A stretch of 64,000 nt of DNA from Caprimulgus europaeus (Eukaryota; Chordata; Aves; Caprimulgiformes; Caprimulgidae), in assembly GCA_907165065.1 (NCBI GenBank), contig OU015524.1, positions 58,631,295 through 58,695,294 on the forward strand, given 5' to 3'. The notes under the pieces were generated by a model. That model saw only the letters and a program-made list of their open reading frames with translations. It made no database searches and was not told where the DNA came from. The position numbers were made by a program, and so were the translations under genes. The stretch's first letter is position 1. Each line of letters begins with the position of its first letter. Positions 1 through 11,500 of this stretch are shown here, one piece after another.

Positions 1-491
1 CCCCAACACAAGAGAGACCTGGACCAGTTAGAACGAGTCCAGAGGAGGCCACGAGGATGATCGGAGGGCTGGAGCACCTCTGCTGTGAGGACAGGCTGAG
101 ACAGTTGGGGCTGTTCAGCCTGGAGAAGAGAAGGCTCTAGGGAGATCTTATAGCGGCCTTCCAGTACCTGAAGGGGCTACAGGAAAGCTGGGGAGGGACT
201 TTTCATAAGGGCAGTTAATGACAGAACAAGGGGAAATGGCTTTAAACTGGAAGGGGGGTGGGGGGGGGGGGGGAGATCAGATCTTAGGAAGAAATTATTT
301 CCTGTGAGGGTGGTGAGACACTGGCCCAGGTTGCCCAGAGAAGCCGTGGATGCCCCCTCCCTGGAAGTGTTCAAGGCCAGATTGGATGAGGCTTTGAGCA
401 ACCTGGTCTAGTGGAAGGTGTCCCTGCTCATGGCAGGGGGGTTGGAACTAGGTGATCTTTAAGGTCCCTTCCAGCCCAAACCATTCTGGGA
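1..491 (+). mobile_element. CR1 LINE 3' fragment, sense, cut by the window edge
   Basis: The stretch reads as the 3' end of a CR1 retroposon in plus orientation. It has the ORF2 tail with its ccagaggaggccacgagga motif, then gaggacaggctgag, gttcagcctggagaagagaa and, near the end, gttggaactaggtgatcttt and ttccagcccaaaccattct. The terminal octamer repeat has decayed to a single attctggga. Frame-disrupting changes and a G-rich run at 256-272 show that it is dead. It shares its 3' sequence class with the antisense copy at 3411-4600. Confidence 0.9.
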
Positions 492-3410
492 TTTGCCCTT
501 TGCGCTTTGAAGGGAATAGTTCTCATATTACTATTTTTAATCGCGTATAAATCTTCTGATTTGCCATTGCCTTAACTTTTGCTAAGTAGAGCTAATTATA
601 ATTTCTTCTTTGCAAGGAACCATTATAATAATTGGGGGGGGGGGAAGACTGCAAAGTATATTGCCACCCTGAGCTATAAATACACTATGGAAATGCAAAG
701 TGTGTCATGCATAGATCTGTAACCCGTCAGGGGTGAGATTAGCCTTTGATGGGACCATTCAGTGAAACTGCAGTGGGAACAGGTCTTTAAATTTAAGGTG
801 GTGAGATTTTAAAATAAATTTTTGAAATAGAATAGGATAGTGTTTGTAGTAACCATTCTGGCTGAAATGCTAAATTCATAATATCAGACTTATTTTTAAG
901 ACCTATTTACTCTCTGAAGCAACTTGTAGAAAAGCCCCATCTCCTGCTATTTCTTAGATGTTTGAATGACTGCATTATGTGGTTGTGTTTTGATCTGCTC
1001 CCCATCTTTCTCTTTTCATTTGGTGCTAGCTTGAAAGAAAATACCTGCGTGCCTCTAAGTTGTGCACCTTTGCCAAATCAGTCTTTGTGCTCTTGCTCAA
1101 AACCGATGTGGTGTGAGGGGTGTCGGTGAGGGAAAGCAGCTGCTGCTCTTACTGTTCCCGCAGGAGGCATTATGTGTTTCTATCAGTAATGATGGAAGTC
1201 AAGCCGGACTTCTTCAGGTCAGCAAGTTTTCCCCTCTATGAACTTGATTGTGGGCTGTCCTATAGTAACCCCACTGCGCTGTCGTATTAAACAGGGCAGT
1301 ATTGCTGAGCGTGTCTTTTTGGTATCTGGAAAAAACATCTCCTCACTTGAATGATTGCTGGATTTGTTTATTTTTTAGGCACGCTGTTGAATGAATGACT
1401 GCCAATGCCTCAATAAATAGCTCAGCAAAAAAGTCCCCACATGGTTATTTGATTAGTTTTGGAAAGGAAGAATCTAGCATTGTGTTTATTTACATGGTGT
1501 AAATCCTAAGCCCCTCTACTAACTGCACTGGTGTGTCTTTGTACGTACTTTTTCTTTCTGAGAGTTTCTGACAGCAAAACACAACCTATAATTTAACAGC
1601 AGAAAAACACTTCTGAAATAATGTTTTTAAAAGTAATTCACTTGCACTGAACTGGTAAATTGAGAACTCTTTACAGTATTTGGCATAGCTTTTATTTTTG
1701 ATCTACAACCAATGAATGCTGGAAGTTACTTAATACTTATGCTAGCAAAAGGCAAAGAATAAATCAACACCTTAATAATGTTCTCCTTTAATTACTTTAT
1801 GCTCTCTTTTTATATTTAATTTTACATTGAATGAAATGTTCCACAGAGTAATTCAAATGTTGATTAGTTAAATGGATTATTCATGATGGAAAAAAGTTTT
1901 AAGTAAAAGCAGACATCTTTGCAGATGTGTGTACAAATCCAAGCAATATATATTTTTTAAAGCTTGTATATTTTTAGCTGATTTACATCAGGAATATGAC
2001 AGTTTTCACCAGTTGAGGAGTTGTCTCTGATATGCTTCTGTTACTGAAGCTACACTTGCTGATTGAAGAGCTCAGTTGGGCTAATAGAAATTATAATTAT
2101 ACCATACATTTTCATGAAAATCTTTGATTTCACTGTTTTCAAATTATCTAAAATAATTGACCAAGTGGACTTTGCACACACACAGGTTACGCTATGGATT
2201 TAGTGTGGGTAATCATAGAAATGCTAAAGGTTTTCTCTCCATTTCAAATGGTTGTCATCAGCCGAAATGCTTTTGTCTGAAAATAAAGCATGTAGAGTAA
2301 ATAGACCGAGTACTTAGATGTATGTGACAGTCCACAAGTGAAAGCTGGGACTTCTCACAAGGTAGTTTTTGTCGTGTGTGTAGTTCCTGAGTTCTCACTT
2401 AGGAACAAAATTTTCTTGAATTATTTTGGTATACAGTATTTTTCCATTGGCTGCTTACTAGAGAGGAACTTCTGGGGAAGAATGTGAGCAGGATTCAAAG
2501 CCTCTGATTTCTTATCGCTCAGCAGGAGCACGGTCTAGAAAAAGAACTCGTCAGGTACAGTAGATGATGTAACTGTATCAAATACTTAACTTACATTGGG
2601 ATCATTATACTGATTTTTCAAAAAAGTGGTTTTTTTCTCTCCACCAAACTTTTACCAGCAAAGAGGGGTCCTTGCCTCTTCTTTCTCCTCTTTTTCTCAA
2701 GATCTGGTTGTTAACCAATCTGGAAGGCAAAGCTAGGTAATTTTATTTTCAGAAGGTTTTACTGTTAGTTTTAAAATTAATATGTCTAAAGACAAACAGT
2801 TGTACAGTAATACTGTGTAAACCAGACACTGATACTGCTATGGAAGCTTCACTGAATATAATATAGAGAGAGATCTGTTTTGGTACAGTTGTGTTTAGCT
2901 TGGAAAATCCATATTGTGAGCTTTCTGTGCAGAGGATGTACTTTAGGAGCAAAGTGTATGTGAACTTGTTAGGTAGCGTGTGAGTGAAAGAGAGGAGAGG
3001 GCGCAGCACATATGTCCTCTGCTGTTCCTTGGAGTATGTACAGCTAGGATTAACAGGGTAGGTTTTGCTGAGAGGGGAATTATATCTTAGTGTCCTGAGT
3101 AAAGCAGCAAGGTACTGTCTTGGGTAAAGCCCTGCCTGTTACTGGGTTTGTCTGACAGCTCTTGTTAGGAGGATGTGTTTTACAGTGCTTACAAGTTTGT
3201 CAGCTGGAACCACTTGGGCTGAAATTTTTATAAGTTGTTTATTTAGCTCAGGATGGTAGGGCTTTTTTCTTTGAATATTTCTTTTATCTCTGTATTGTGG
3301 AGTAGGGATTTCTGTCTCTGTATTCCCAAAGTCTGTTATTTGAACAATTTATAACTCCTTGAATTCTGATAGAGGAGTTTTAAATTTTATCAGTTAGATC
3401 TTTTAAGGTC

Positions 3411-4600
3411 TAGAATCATAGAATGGTTTGGGTTGGAAGGGACCTTAAAGATCATCTAGTTCCAATTCCCCTGCCATGAGCACGAGCTCAAAGTCTCATC
3501 CAAACTGGCCTTGAACACTTCCAGGGAGGGGGCAGCCACAACTTCCTTGGGCAGCCCGTTCCAGTGTCTCACCACCCTCACAGGAAATAATTTCTTCCTA
3601 ATATCTAATCTAAACCTGCCCTCTTCCAGTTTAGAGCCATTTTCCGTTGTCCTGTCACTACAGGCCCTTGTAACAAGTCCCTCCCCAGCCTTCCTGTAGC
3701 CCCTTCAGGTACTGGAAGGCCGCTATAAGGTCCCCCTAGAGCCTTTTCCAGGCTGAACAGCCCCAACTCTCTCAGCCTGTCCTCATAGGAGAGGTGCTCC
3801 AGCCCTTGGATTGTCCTCGTGGCCTCCTCTGGACTTGCTCCAGTAGGTCCATGCTCTTCTAAGTTGGGGGCTCCAGAACTGGACACAGAACTCCAGGTGA
3901 GGCCTTACAAGAGCGGAGTAGAGGGGGAGAATCACCTCCCTCGACCTGCTGGCCACGCTTCTCTTGATGCAGCCCAGGACATGGTTGGCCTTCTGGGCTG
4001 TGAGCGCACATTGCTGGCTCATGTTGAGCTTCTCATCCACCACCACTCCCAAGTCCTTCTCTTCAGAGCTGGCCTCGAGCCACTCATCGCCCAGCCTGTA
4101 TCTTTGTTTGGGGTTGCCCCAACCCAGGCACAGGACCTTGCATTTGGCCTTGTTGAACTTTATGAGGTTAGCACAGGCCCACCTCTCAAACCTATCAAGG
4201 TCCCTCTGGAAGGCATCCCATCGCTCCAGCGTGTCAACCACACCACACAGCTCAGTGACATCAGTAAATTTGCTGAGGGTGCACGCAATCCCACTGTCCA
4301 TGTCTCCAACAAAGATGTTGAACAGCACTGGTCCAACTAGCCAGTGAGGGGCACCACTCGTCACCAGTCTCCACTCAGACATTGAGCCGTTGACCGCAGG
4401 TCTTTGAGTGTGACCACCCAGCCAGTTCCTTATCCCCTGAGTGGTCCATCCATCCAGCCCATGTCTTTCCAACTTAGAGACAAGGACATCATGTAGGACA
4501 GTGTCAAATGCCTTGCACTAGTCCAGGTAGATGGCATCAGTTGCTCTTCCCTTATGCACCAACTCTGTAACCCAATTATAGAAAGATGCCAAATTGGTCA
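3411..4600 (-). mobile_element. CR1 LINE, antisense, 5'-truncated, about 1.2 kb
   Basis: On the minus strand this is a CR1 copy whose 3' end, with the octamer-type terminus (agaatcatagaatgg on the plus strand), lies at 3411. It covers the C-terminal third of the reverse transcriptase and the 3' UTR. Readable segments include WTTQGIRNWLGGHTQRP, VGPVLFNIFVGDMDSG, MSQQCALTAQKANHVLGC and [17 protein letters not shown]. The catalytic FADD motif reads FTDV, and an in-frame stop (TAG) follows the Asp of the motif-A region near 4520. The copy is therefore inactive. Beyond about 4600 the similarity stops. Confidence 0.93.
3783..4472 (-). pseudogene. Broken CR1 reverse-transcriptase tail
   Basis: An open stretch of about 229 codons inside the antisense CR1, covering the domain after motif A: the thumb region and the conserved C-terminal segment LGVVVDEKLNMSQQCAL. 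CR1 ORF2 proteins are normally around 900-1000 residues with an N-terminal endonuclease, which is absent here. The YADD-equivalent reads FTDV, losing one catalytic aspartate, and the frame ends in unrelated codons at its C-terminus. Confidence 0.85.
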
Positions 4601-4649
4601 TGTATTTCTTTTTTATTGAGTATTGTCCCATCTCTCCTTGTGCTGATCC

Positions 4650-5160
4650 ATTACACGTGCATCTGTCCCACAACATGGCTCAGTGAAATGGTGCCTGATG
4701 CTACGGGGCTGAGGTTGGGACTGTTTCTGCTTTGGCTGTTTCTGCATTGAGACCACTGAGCTGAGGGTGGGAACAGGAAAATCATGGAGCACAGCTGAGA
4801 TGAAAGTGATGTGGACAAAGTGAAAGGAGGAATGGGTGGGAGGGGAGAGCAGAGGAGCCATTTGTGAGGAAGCACTGTGGTGAGGGGAAGAGAAGTGAAT
4901 TTGTCTGGCAAAAGAGATTGGAAGATGATGCAAGGGATAGCTGAAGAAGAGTCTGAAATGGAAAGCCCACTGTGGGGGCTGAGAGTGGGAACTGGCAATG
5001 AGGAAAAATGAGGAAATGTTTGAGGGATGGTTCTCCACAAGGACATGGGGAAAAGGAGGAAGGGAGGCTAGAAGAAGGCTAGACAAGGATCTGGCAGTGT
5101 GGAAGAAACAGGATGGGGTGAAGGACGGTTTGGATAGAAAGGGGTGAAGGAAGCTTAACC
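4650..5160. other. Purine-rich block, strand-asymmetric
   Basis: The plus strand is strongly enriched in A and G with recurring gagg and ggaag units. The minus strand is therefore pyrimidine-rich, which alone explains the long Ser/Pro/His/Phe-rich open frame at 4613-5200 on that strand. No domain, signal or repeat family is recognised. It begins about 50 bp beyond the 5' limit of the CR1 at 3411-4600. Confidence 0.5.
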
Positions 5161-5604
5161 ATGGTGTGAAAAGGTGGAATATAACAGTACTAAACACCAT
5201 GGCCTGCCACAGTTATGGTAAACCCCGCATTCCTGAGTCTCTTGTTAGCAAATACTGGGGGTCTAGAGGGAGAGCAGGCTGCTAATGTTATGGGTTGCTC
5301 TGTTAGGTCATATGGCAGAGATATGGGAGATCAACATGCAAGTGCCATTACGGTAGGAAGATTGGGTGTTCAGGGTTATAAAAATGAGAGAATTCAGGTG
5401 GTACTTTTGACCCTGTACTTTTGACCTCCTTGTAACATACAAGAACTTGAAAGTACTAAAGCAGAACTGCCACCACATTATCCACTTGGTGCCATTTAAA
5501 TATCAGTGTTGGCTCTCTGTTGCTGGTCAGCAGTGTCAGATCTTCCTTATTTTCCCTGCACAGTTAATGTAGGAACCCACCACCCTGGTGGAGATACTAG
5601 TGGT

Positions 5605-5735
5605 TTGGGACTCCAGATGCACAGGTTTTAATCACAAATCTGCCACTCACAGGCTGTATGATCTTGGACTAGTTAATTCACCTTAGTGTGCTTTATTTTC
5701 CCCATCGATACTTTGGGGATAATGAGAGACTGTGG
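5605..5735 (+). mobile_element. Ancient MIR (CORE-SINE) fragment, sense
   Basis: The sequence tgccactcacaggctgtatg, followed by atcttggactagttaattca and then a segment reading ttattttccccatcgatac...ggggataatgagag, matches the classic MIR core as I know it (actcactggctgtgtgacc, ttgggcaagttacttaacc, tttcctcatctgtaaaatgggg). MIRs are ancient amniote SINEs and are degenerate in birds. Many substitutions are visible. The 5' tRNA-like head is not clear, and the 3' end fades after about 5735. Confidence 0.8.
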
Positions 5736-8700
5736 AGCTCTCTGAATGCTGCAGTTTATGCAAGAGCTGAGAGATGCCGGTCCTGTTATTAATGACAGTT
5801 TCTTTCTATCTGACTGATGACTGTTTCTTTTTTTCTCTCTGGATTATTGTGTGTCTGTGGTAGATCAGAAGTTGAGAAGAAAGAAAGGAGCTGCTGGGAC
5901 TGATAAGTGCAGTGTAACAGGGACAGCTTTCTGTCTGTTATCCAGACCCACTGCTCAGCCAACACTGGATGCAATTGTGTCTGCAGCCAGACTGACTCAG
6001 TCTTGGTAGAGAGTCATTTCAAAGATGTGCAGGCCTCCCTAATGACACTCCGTTTATATGAAATAATTTTGAAGAATCTGGCTTTATTAAGTAATTGTGA
6101 GTGACTTGGAGCCTGGTGCTGAGTGCTCGTTTTTAGCTGGTGTGATAATGCCACTTGTGATCTGATCTCATGGGCCACAGGATCGGGCAGCACCAAGGGA
6201 GCATGGCAGGGCGAAAGACGGGGCTAGGGAAAACTGCACAGTAGCACTTTTATTTTCATACATTGTTACATGAATGTTTTAAGAACTTTATACAGTTGCC
6301 CTTCATTTGAACAAGGTACCTTTTTTATTTTATGTTTGTTCTTGCTCTTACTGTTTGCAGCTCTCTTCGAGCAGAGAGAGTTCCTCAGTGCTGTGCAGGA
6401 GATGGCTCAGATGCTGGTTTACAATATATATGTGTATCTGTGAATTTGGGCTTGAATTCAAATGAGAATCTGTTTCAATGTCATTGGTATCTAGTGTTGA
6501 GAAGCAATTGTATCTCAGTGGTTTGTGTGTTATATTTAGTCCAGTTGTTATGAATATCTCTGACCCTTGTCATTCTGTCAAAATTGTCATTGAGGAACAT
6601 GCTCAGGTCAGAAAGTTTTTGGTAAATCTTGTTGTTAGAGGAGAAGATGCTATTGTGTGTGACGTAGAGATCAAGAAAATGTCTCACTACTAGTTTTTGA
6701 AGCAGAAATCAGTGCATTGCCTCACTACAGGAGTTGTGAAAGTAGTCAGGCTTGAAAGGCAGTTGGCTGAAAAAAATACAGAGTTAGTTCTTTCAGGCTC
6801 TTGCTGTAACACCACCTTTCCCATAGATTAAGAACTTTCCTTCTTTCCTGCTTTTTTATAGTTGTTTTTGTTCTTGAGGTTTAATGTGGGTGAGAGTGGG
6901 CCCGGCTGGAAGCCAGCAGGCTGTAGGCTGGTTCTGCAGCCCAGTATCTGTGCTGCTGCTTTGCTCCCAGAAGCTATTGCAAGTTTGATCCTCAACCAAA
7001 CCTCCCAGCTCTACTGGGAAGCTGATATGAGAGCAGATTAAAGCTCTTAAGATGCTCTTTTTGGGAACAAGCCAAATTCAGCTGGTTATGAAGAGCAAGT
7101 TCTTGTGAACTTGAGAGGCTGATATCTTTCTGAACTGCAATATTCCTTTCAACTTCTTTCTTTGGTTGTATCTGTTCTAGCTCGTCTTCTGCAGCCTGTC
7201 CTTGTAAGGTAACACAAGCCAAGAGTTGAATAAAAATATTTTGACATTCTTTTGTCTCAAATCTGTGTGAAAAGGTACAGATGCTGGATTTTTTCAGGGA
7301 AAATAAAGTTCTACAAAACATTATATTGGAAACATATTAAGTAAATCACATTTTACATTGCATTTCTATGTAGTGTTGCATTACTTTGGGAGAGCTGTTG
7401 TCTATGTGCCGGATGACACAGTTCTTTCTTACAAGCCTGGCTTTGTGGCTGACCACATTTCTTATGATGTGCCTGCAGTCCTTAAAATTTCTCTGGCAAG
7501 TTCATGTGTTTGCATTTGTCATATTTATCTATGGTCATAATACTTGTCTGAATGCATTGCAGGTTGAAAATAGTCCCTAAGCCACTCCAAACTGTTCAGT
7601 CTGGTACTGCAGAATAGTCTTCTTTGTGCACTGACCTCTCATTACAAAAGCATTTTCTTTGGATCACCCCCTCTCATCTATTTTAAGAAAAGAGAGGGTG
7701 GTTGTGATTCCTGCATGCTATTCAGAACTCCCAAGTTAATAACTTCTGTCCCAGAAGAAGTACTTCCAGTGACATGGCAGGGTCGCAGGAGTGCTGCGTT
7801 GCCCATAACTGCAGTTACCATCATGAGATACCTTGACTAGTGAACAGAATACAGTGCTGTGAATTGTTGATGATACTACACAGTGGTGATGTAAAGTGGC
7901 CATCAAAGCGTAGATAGTGTATCCTTCAAGAATAGAGAATATAATTAGAAAAGATGATGTAACTGCTATGGATTTGTTCTAGCAAGAGGAGGAAAAAATC
8001 AAGAAGTTAATGAAATAATATTAGTCTGTGGAAAACCTTTCATCTTCCTTTCTCTTCTTAGAAATAGCATTGCTGTCCCCTTAGCTTAGTTGACTATACA
8101 TTAAATAGCAGCTCTTTATAACTAAACATTATTTTTTTGCCAATTTTCCCCTTATTTCTGGAGCTCTGTTCTCATTTTGCTGGATAGTGATAACTCCCTG
8201 TGAAAAAATGGGAATTACTTATATCCCACATCCAGAGGGTCAGGTTCTGGACTCTTCAGATTCACCAGAAATGGTCAAAAGTATTATGCAGACCTCAAAT
8301 ACTTGGGGTGTATAAGCAGGGATGAGGTTCAAATGAGCCATGTTGAATAGGGAGAGTATGCACAGCTTGAGTCTTAAAGCAGCATGGATTTCACTCACAG
8401 AAACTAATCTGGAAGAAAATTTCTTTACTGTGGATGAATTATCATATGCTCTAGATTTGGGTACATGCTGAGTGGGTGGGTAAGCTAGCCTGGAACACTT
8501 AGCTGGCCCAAAAGAAAATTTTTTTAGGACCTGCTTGTGGAATATATATTTCTAGCCTTCAACCTTTTTTAATTCACTTCACATGAGAGTTGTGCATTAT
8601 TTATAGTGAGTGTGGGAGATGGAAAGAGTACTGTGGAAGAAAGAAAAATAAATCTTGCAATCATGAATTCTGTTTTTGACTGTGATGCCAGTGTAGGGCA

Positions 8701-10399
8701 AGATGCCAATAGTTTCGCACCCAAAATAGAAGTGCTAAAGTCCCCCAAAATTCACCAGTCTCACTCATGATCCGAATATTTTCTCAAATTATAGTTAGAA
8801 AGCAAAGTACAGAGTCTTGAGGCACGTGTCAGCCTCGTGTTGAGAAGAGCAGATAATTCTCTTGTCACTCATAAATGTCTTCCTGCTGCTTTGAATAGGC
8901 TTTAGTGGCCAGATATGATCTCTGTGTCATAGATGTTGTCAAGGTTACTGGGCTGTGAAAACAAACCATCAGACATTTCGGGTTTTGTGTTCCCCACTGC
9001 TGGGTGCTCTAAGCTGTAGGTGGGTCATACATCAGCAGCAGGCTACCTCTTGGCTGGGGGCGAGGCGTCTTGAAAGCTCCCCTGGAAGGCACCCAGATTT
9101 TGGAGCTCTGCAAGGCTGCAGCCTTTCTTCAGCTCTGGAGTTTAACAAGCCAAATGAAGCTCATGTAAGAGTTGAGCTGTGTTGGGTGTAAGAGGCCAAC
9201 ACCGTCAGATGAACATGCTCTGCTGTGCTTCCAGCTTGTTTCTGTCACTTTAGGGTACCAAAGGGGCATGAGTGCAGTTTCATGGGCAGTCTTTTGGTAT
9301 CAGAGCTTATTCAAGAGGTTTATTTTCCTGCACCATAGTTCAGCAACACTTAATCATTGTGATTATTTCTGTGATCTGATTTACTGTGTGGCCACTCACA
9401 CAATTGCGTTGGCACAAATGAAGGAACAGTAGGATGGGAACCAGGCGTGGGAACAAACAGCTGAGATGGGAGCTTTGCCCACTGAAGAAAATTCATACAG
9501 CAGCTCTTCCTGCGTCTGCTGCAAAGCACAGCGCTTGGCAGATCTGACTCAACTGACCTGGGACTGTTTGTGTGGATCCTAAACGCTGCAATGGCACTAT
9601 TCAACTGTCCTAACTTGTTAATTTGTTCAGCCTTTTGGCTTTTGAACTGTTAATATTCATTATTCTACTCTTGATGGCCACAGAAAAATACTTGAAATGG
9701 TTTTGTGTTAAACTATAAATGAGATGACATTGTCATCTTCTGGTGTGCTTTTTGACCATTAGAGTAAAAGTGTGAGTTTTGGGCACTATAGTGATCATTT
9801 ACACAAGCCCTCCCATCAAGAGCGTTTTTTGCTTGGTATTCCTGCAAGTGAGAGGAGCAGGGAAGGAAGAGGCCTGGTAGTTCCCCATCCACAGCAGATC
9901 CCGGGCAGTGTCTCTGACATGGGATCCTGCAGTCAGGGTCCAGTAACTGAACAGTCTTCGTGTGCCCCTTGCCTGGAGAGAAGAAAACTGCTGTCTTCAG
10001 AAGATGGTTGGCTCTAGGACTCTTAAAAGAAAGTAAGCGCGTAAAGTAATCCTACAACACGTGAAAATGGACCCCAGGAGACTGAAATACTGGCAGTGGA
10101 GCACATATCTGAAGGAATGGGAACAAATAACAGGGAGTGCTTTCAGTGAATCAGAAGCTGGAAGTTGGTGAGACAACTGGTGGACCTGCTGGGTGGATTG
10201 CCACATGCAGAGGGAACAATTCGGGAAAGTAGGATATTGCAGAGATATTAAATTATTTATTAGCACCAGTTCTCACTGCAGATAGGCATCCAGATTTATT
10301 GAGAGGGCAGCACAAGAATCAAGTGGCTGAGGTGTTAGACAAAATATGTACAGTCTTATTAGAAATAACATAATAAAAATATGGAACTAAATATGCTAG

Positions 10400-11500
10400 A
10401 GGCTCTAAGAAGCATCTGGAGAATTACAGCCCGGTAAGCTTATAGTTGTTGTCAATAAATTAGCTGAAATGATAGTCACCGCCAGGTCACAATTCATGGA
10501 TTGCAGCTAGCAAGATTGCACAGAAGAAAATAGTGTCATGCTGAGCTGAAGGCAAGGACGGTGTTTTGGCAGATAGAAAATCATTTTATTTAACTAATGA
10601 AAGCTTTTAGAAAGTTTTGTCATCTTTCACAGATGGTTATTAAGAAACACAATGCTACTAAGAGGAGAGTGAATTTACTGACAGGACTCAAAACCTGTAT
10701 TGGAGACAGAAACAAAAGGCTTGTTAACCGGTTAGGCCTTCTAGCAGTGGTACATCGATAAATCCACTGGTAGAGACTGTTCCACTCTTACTGGTATGGG
10801 ATTGTGCCTGCCCCACTAACCCTGCCAAAAGAACTGGAAGTTTCTAAACAGTGTCTGACCCCTGAGCACGGAGAGAGCTATGAGGCAGTCGGTCCCACAC
10901 CCTTCCGTGGAGACCTCCATTTAGGACAGACCTGGACCTGAGAATAGCAGGTTCCTTCTCAGGGTACAGCTGACTTGAAAAATAGAGTAGTAAAAGAAAA
11001 AATCCCAGTAACTTTCAAAGCATACCATTAACAATAGGAAAAGTAATAAAGAATAGCATACAGAATGTTACCAGAAGTAAAAGCCAATATATCAAGAACG
11101 CCCTCGTCTCACCTCAAGATAGCATTCGAGAGTTAGTGGGTGTTCTGGGAACACGCAATGAAACTGTATAAAAATCGAGGAAATCTCAGTTGCAGAGAGT
11201 GGCTGAAGAAAACGGTGAGTGTTTACATTAGAAAGCGGATGAGTCAGAGAAGAGACGTGCTAAAACTGTATAAACCAGTAAATGGTAACAGAGAAGACAG
11301 ATTGGGGTAGTTTCTGTTTTCTTTGCACTAAAGTAAGTGGTTATTTAAAGAAATCAGAAGGTGGCAAACTCCAAAACTGATAAAAGGAAATTCTTGCTTG
11401 GATCTGTGATTAAATTATAAAAGTCACTACAGCAGTAAGTTGTTAGGCTAAAGAATTAACAAGATTTTAAAAGGATTGTTTTCAAGGATATAAAAAATAT
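10400..11500 (+). mobile_element. Long decayed ancient CR1/L3-like LINE relic, sense
   Basis: Two parts resemble old amniote CR1/L3-type LINEs. At about 10422 gaattacagcccggtaagct corresponds to the NYRPVSL reverse-transcriptase motif. At about 10599 aaagcttttagaaagttttg and tcatctttcacagatggtta correspond to the KAFDKVPH motif-A region. At about 11235-11490, gagaagagacgtgctaaaac, ctgtataaa and gataaaaggaaattcttg match the 3' region shared by this family. Stops and indels are dense, so it is very old. The middle (10730-11210) is too diverged to align by eye and may contain other sequence. Confidence 0.65.

Noticed and set aside
4613..5200. A 195-codon open frame on the minus strand, rich in Ser, Pro, His and Phe.
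   Set aside because: It is explained by the pyrimidine-rich strand. It has no domain, no codon bias and no splice or promoter context.
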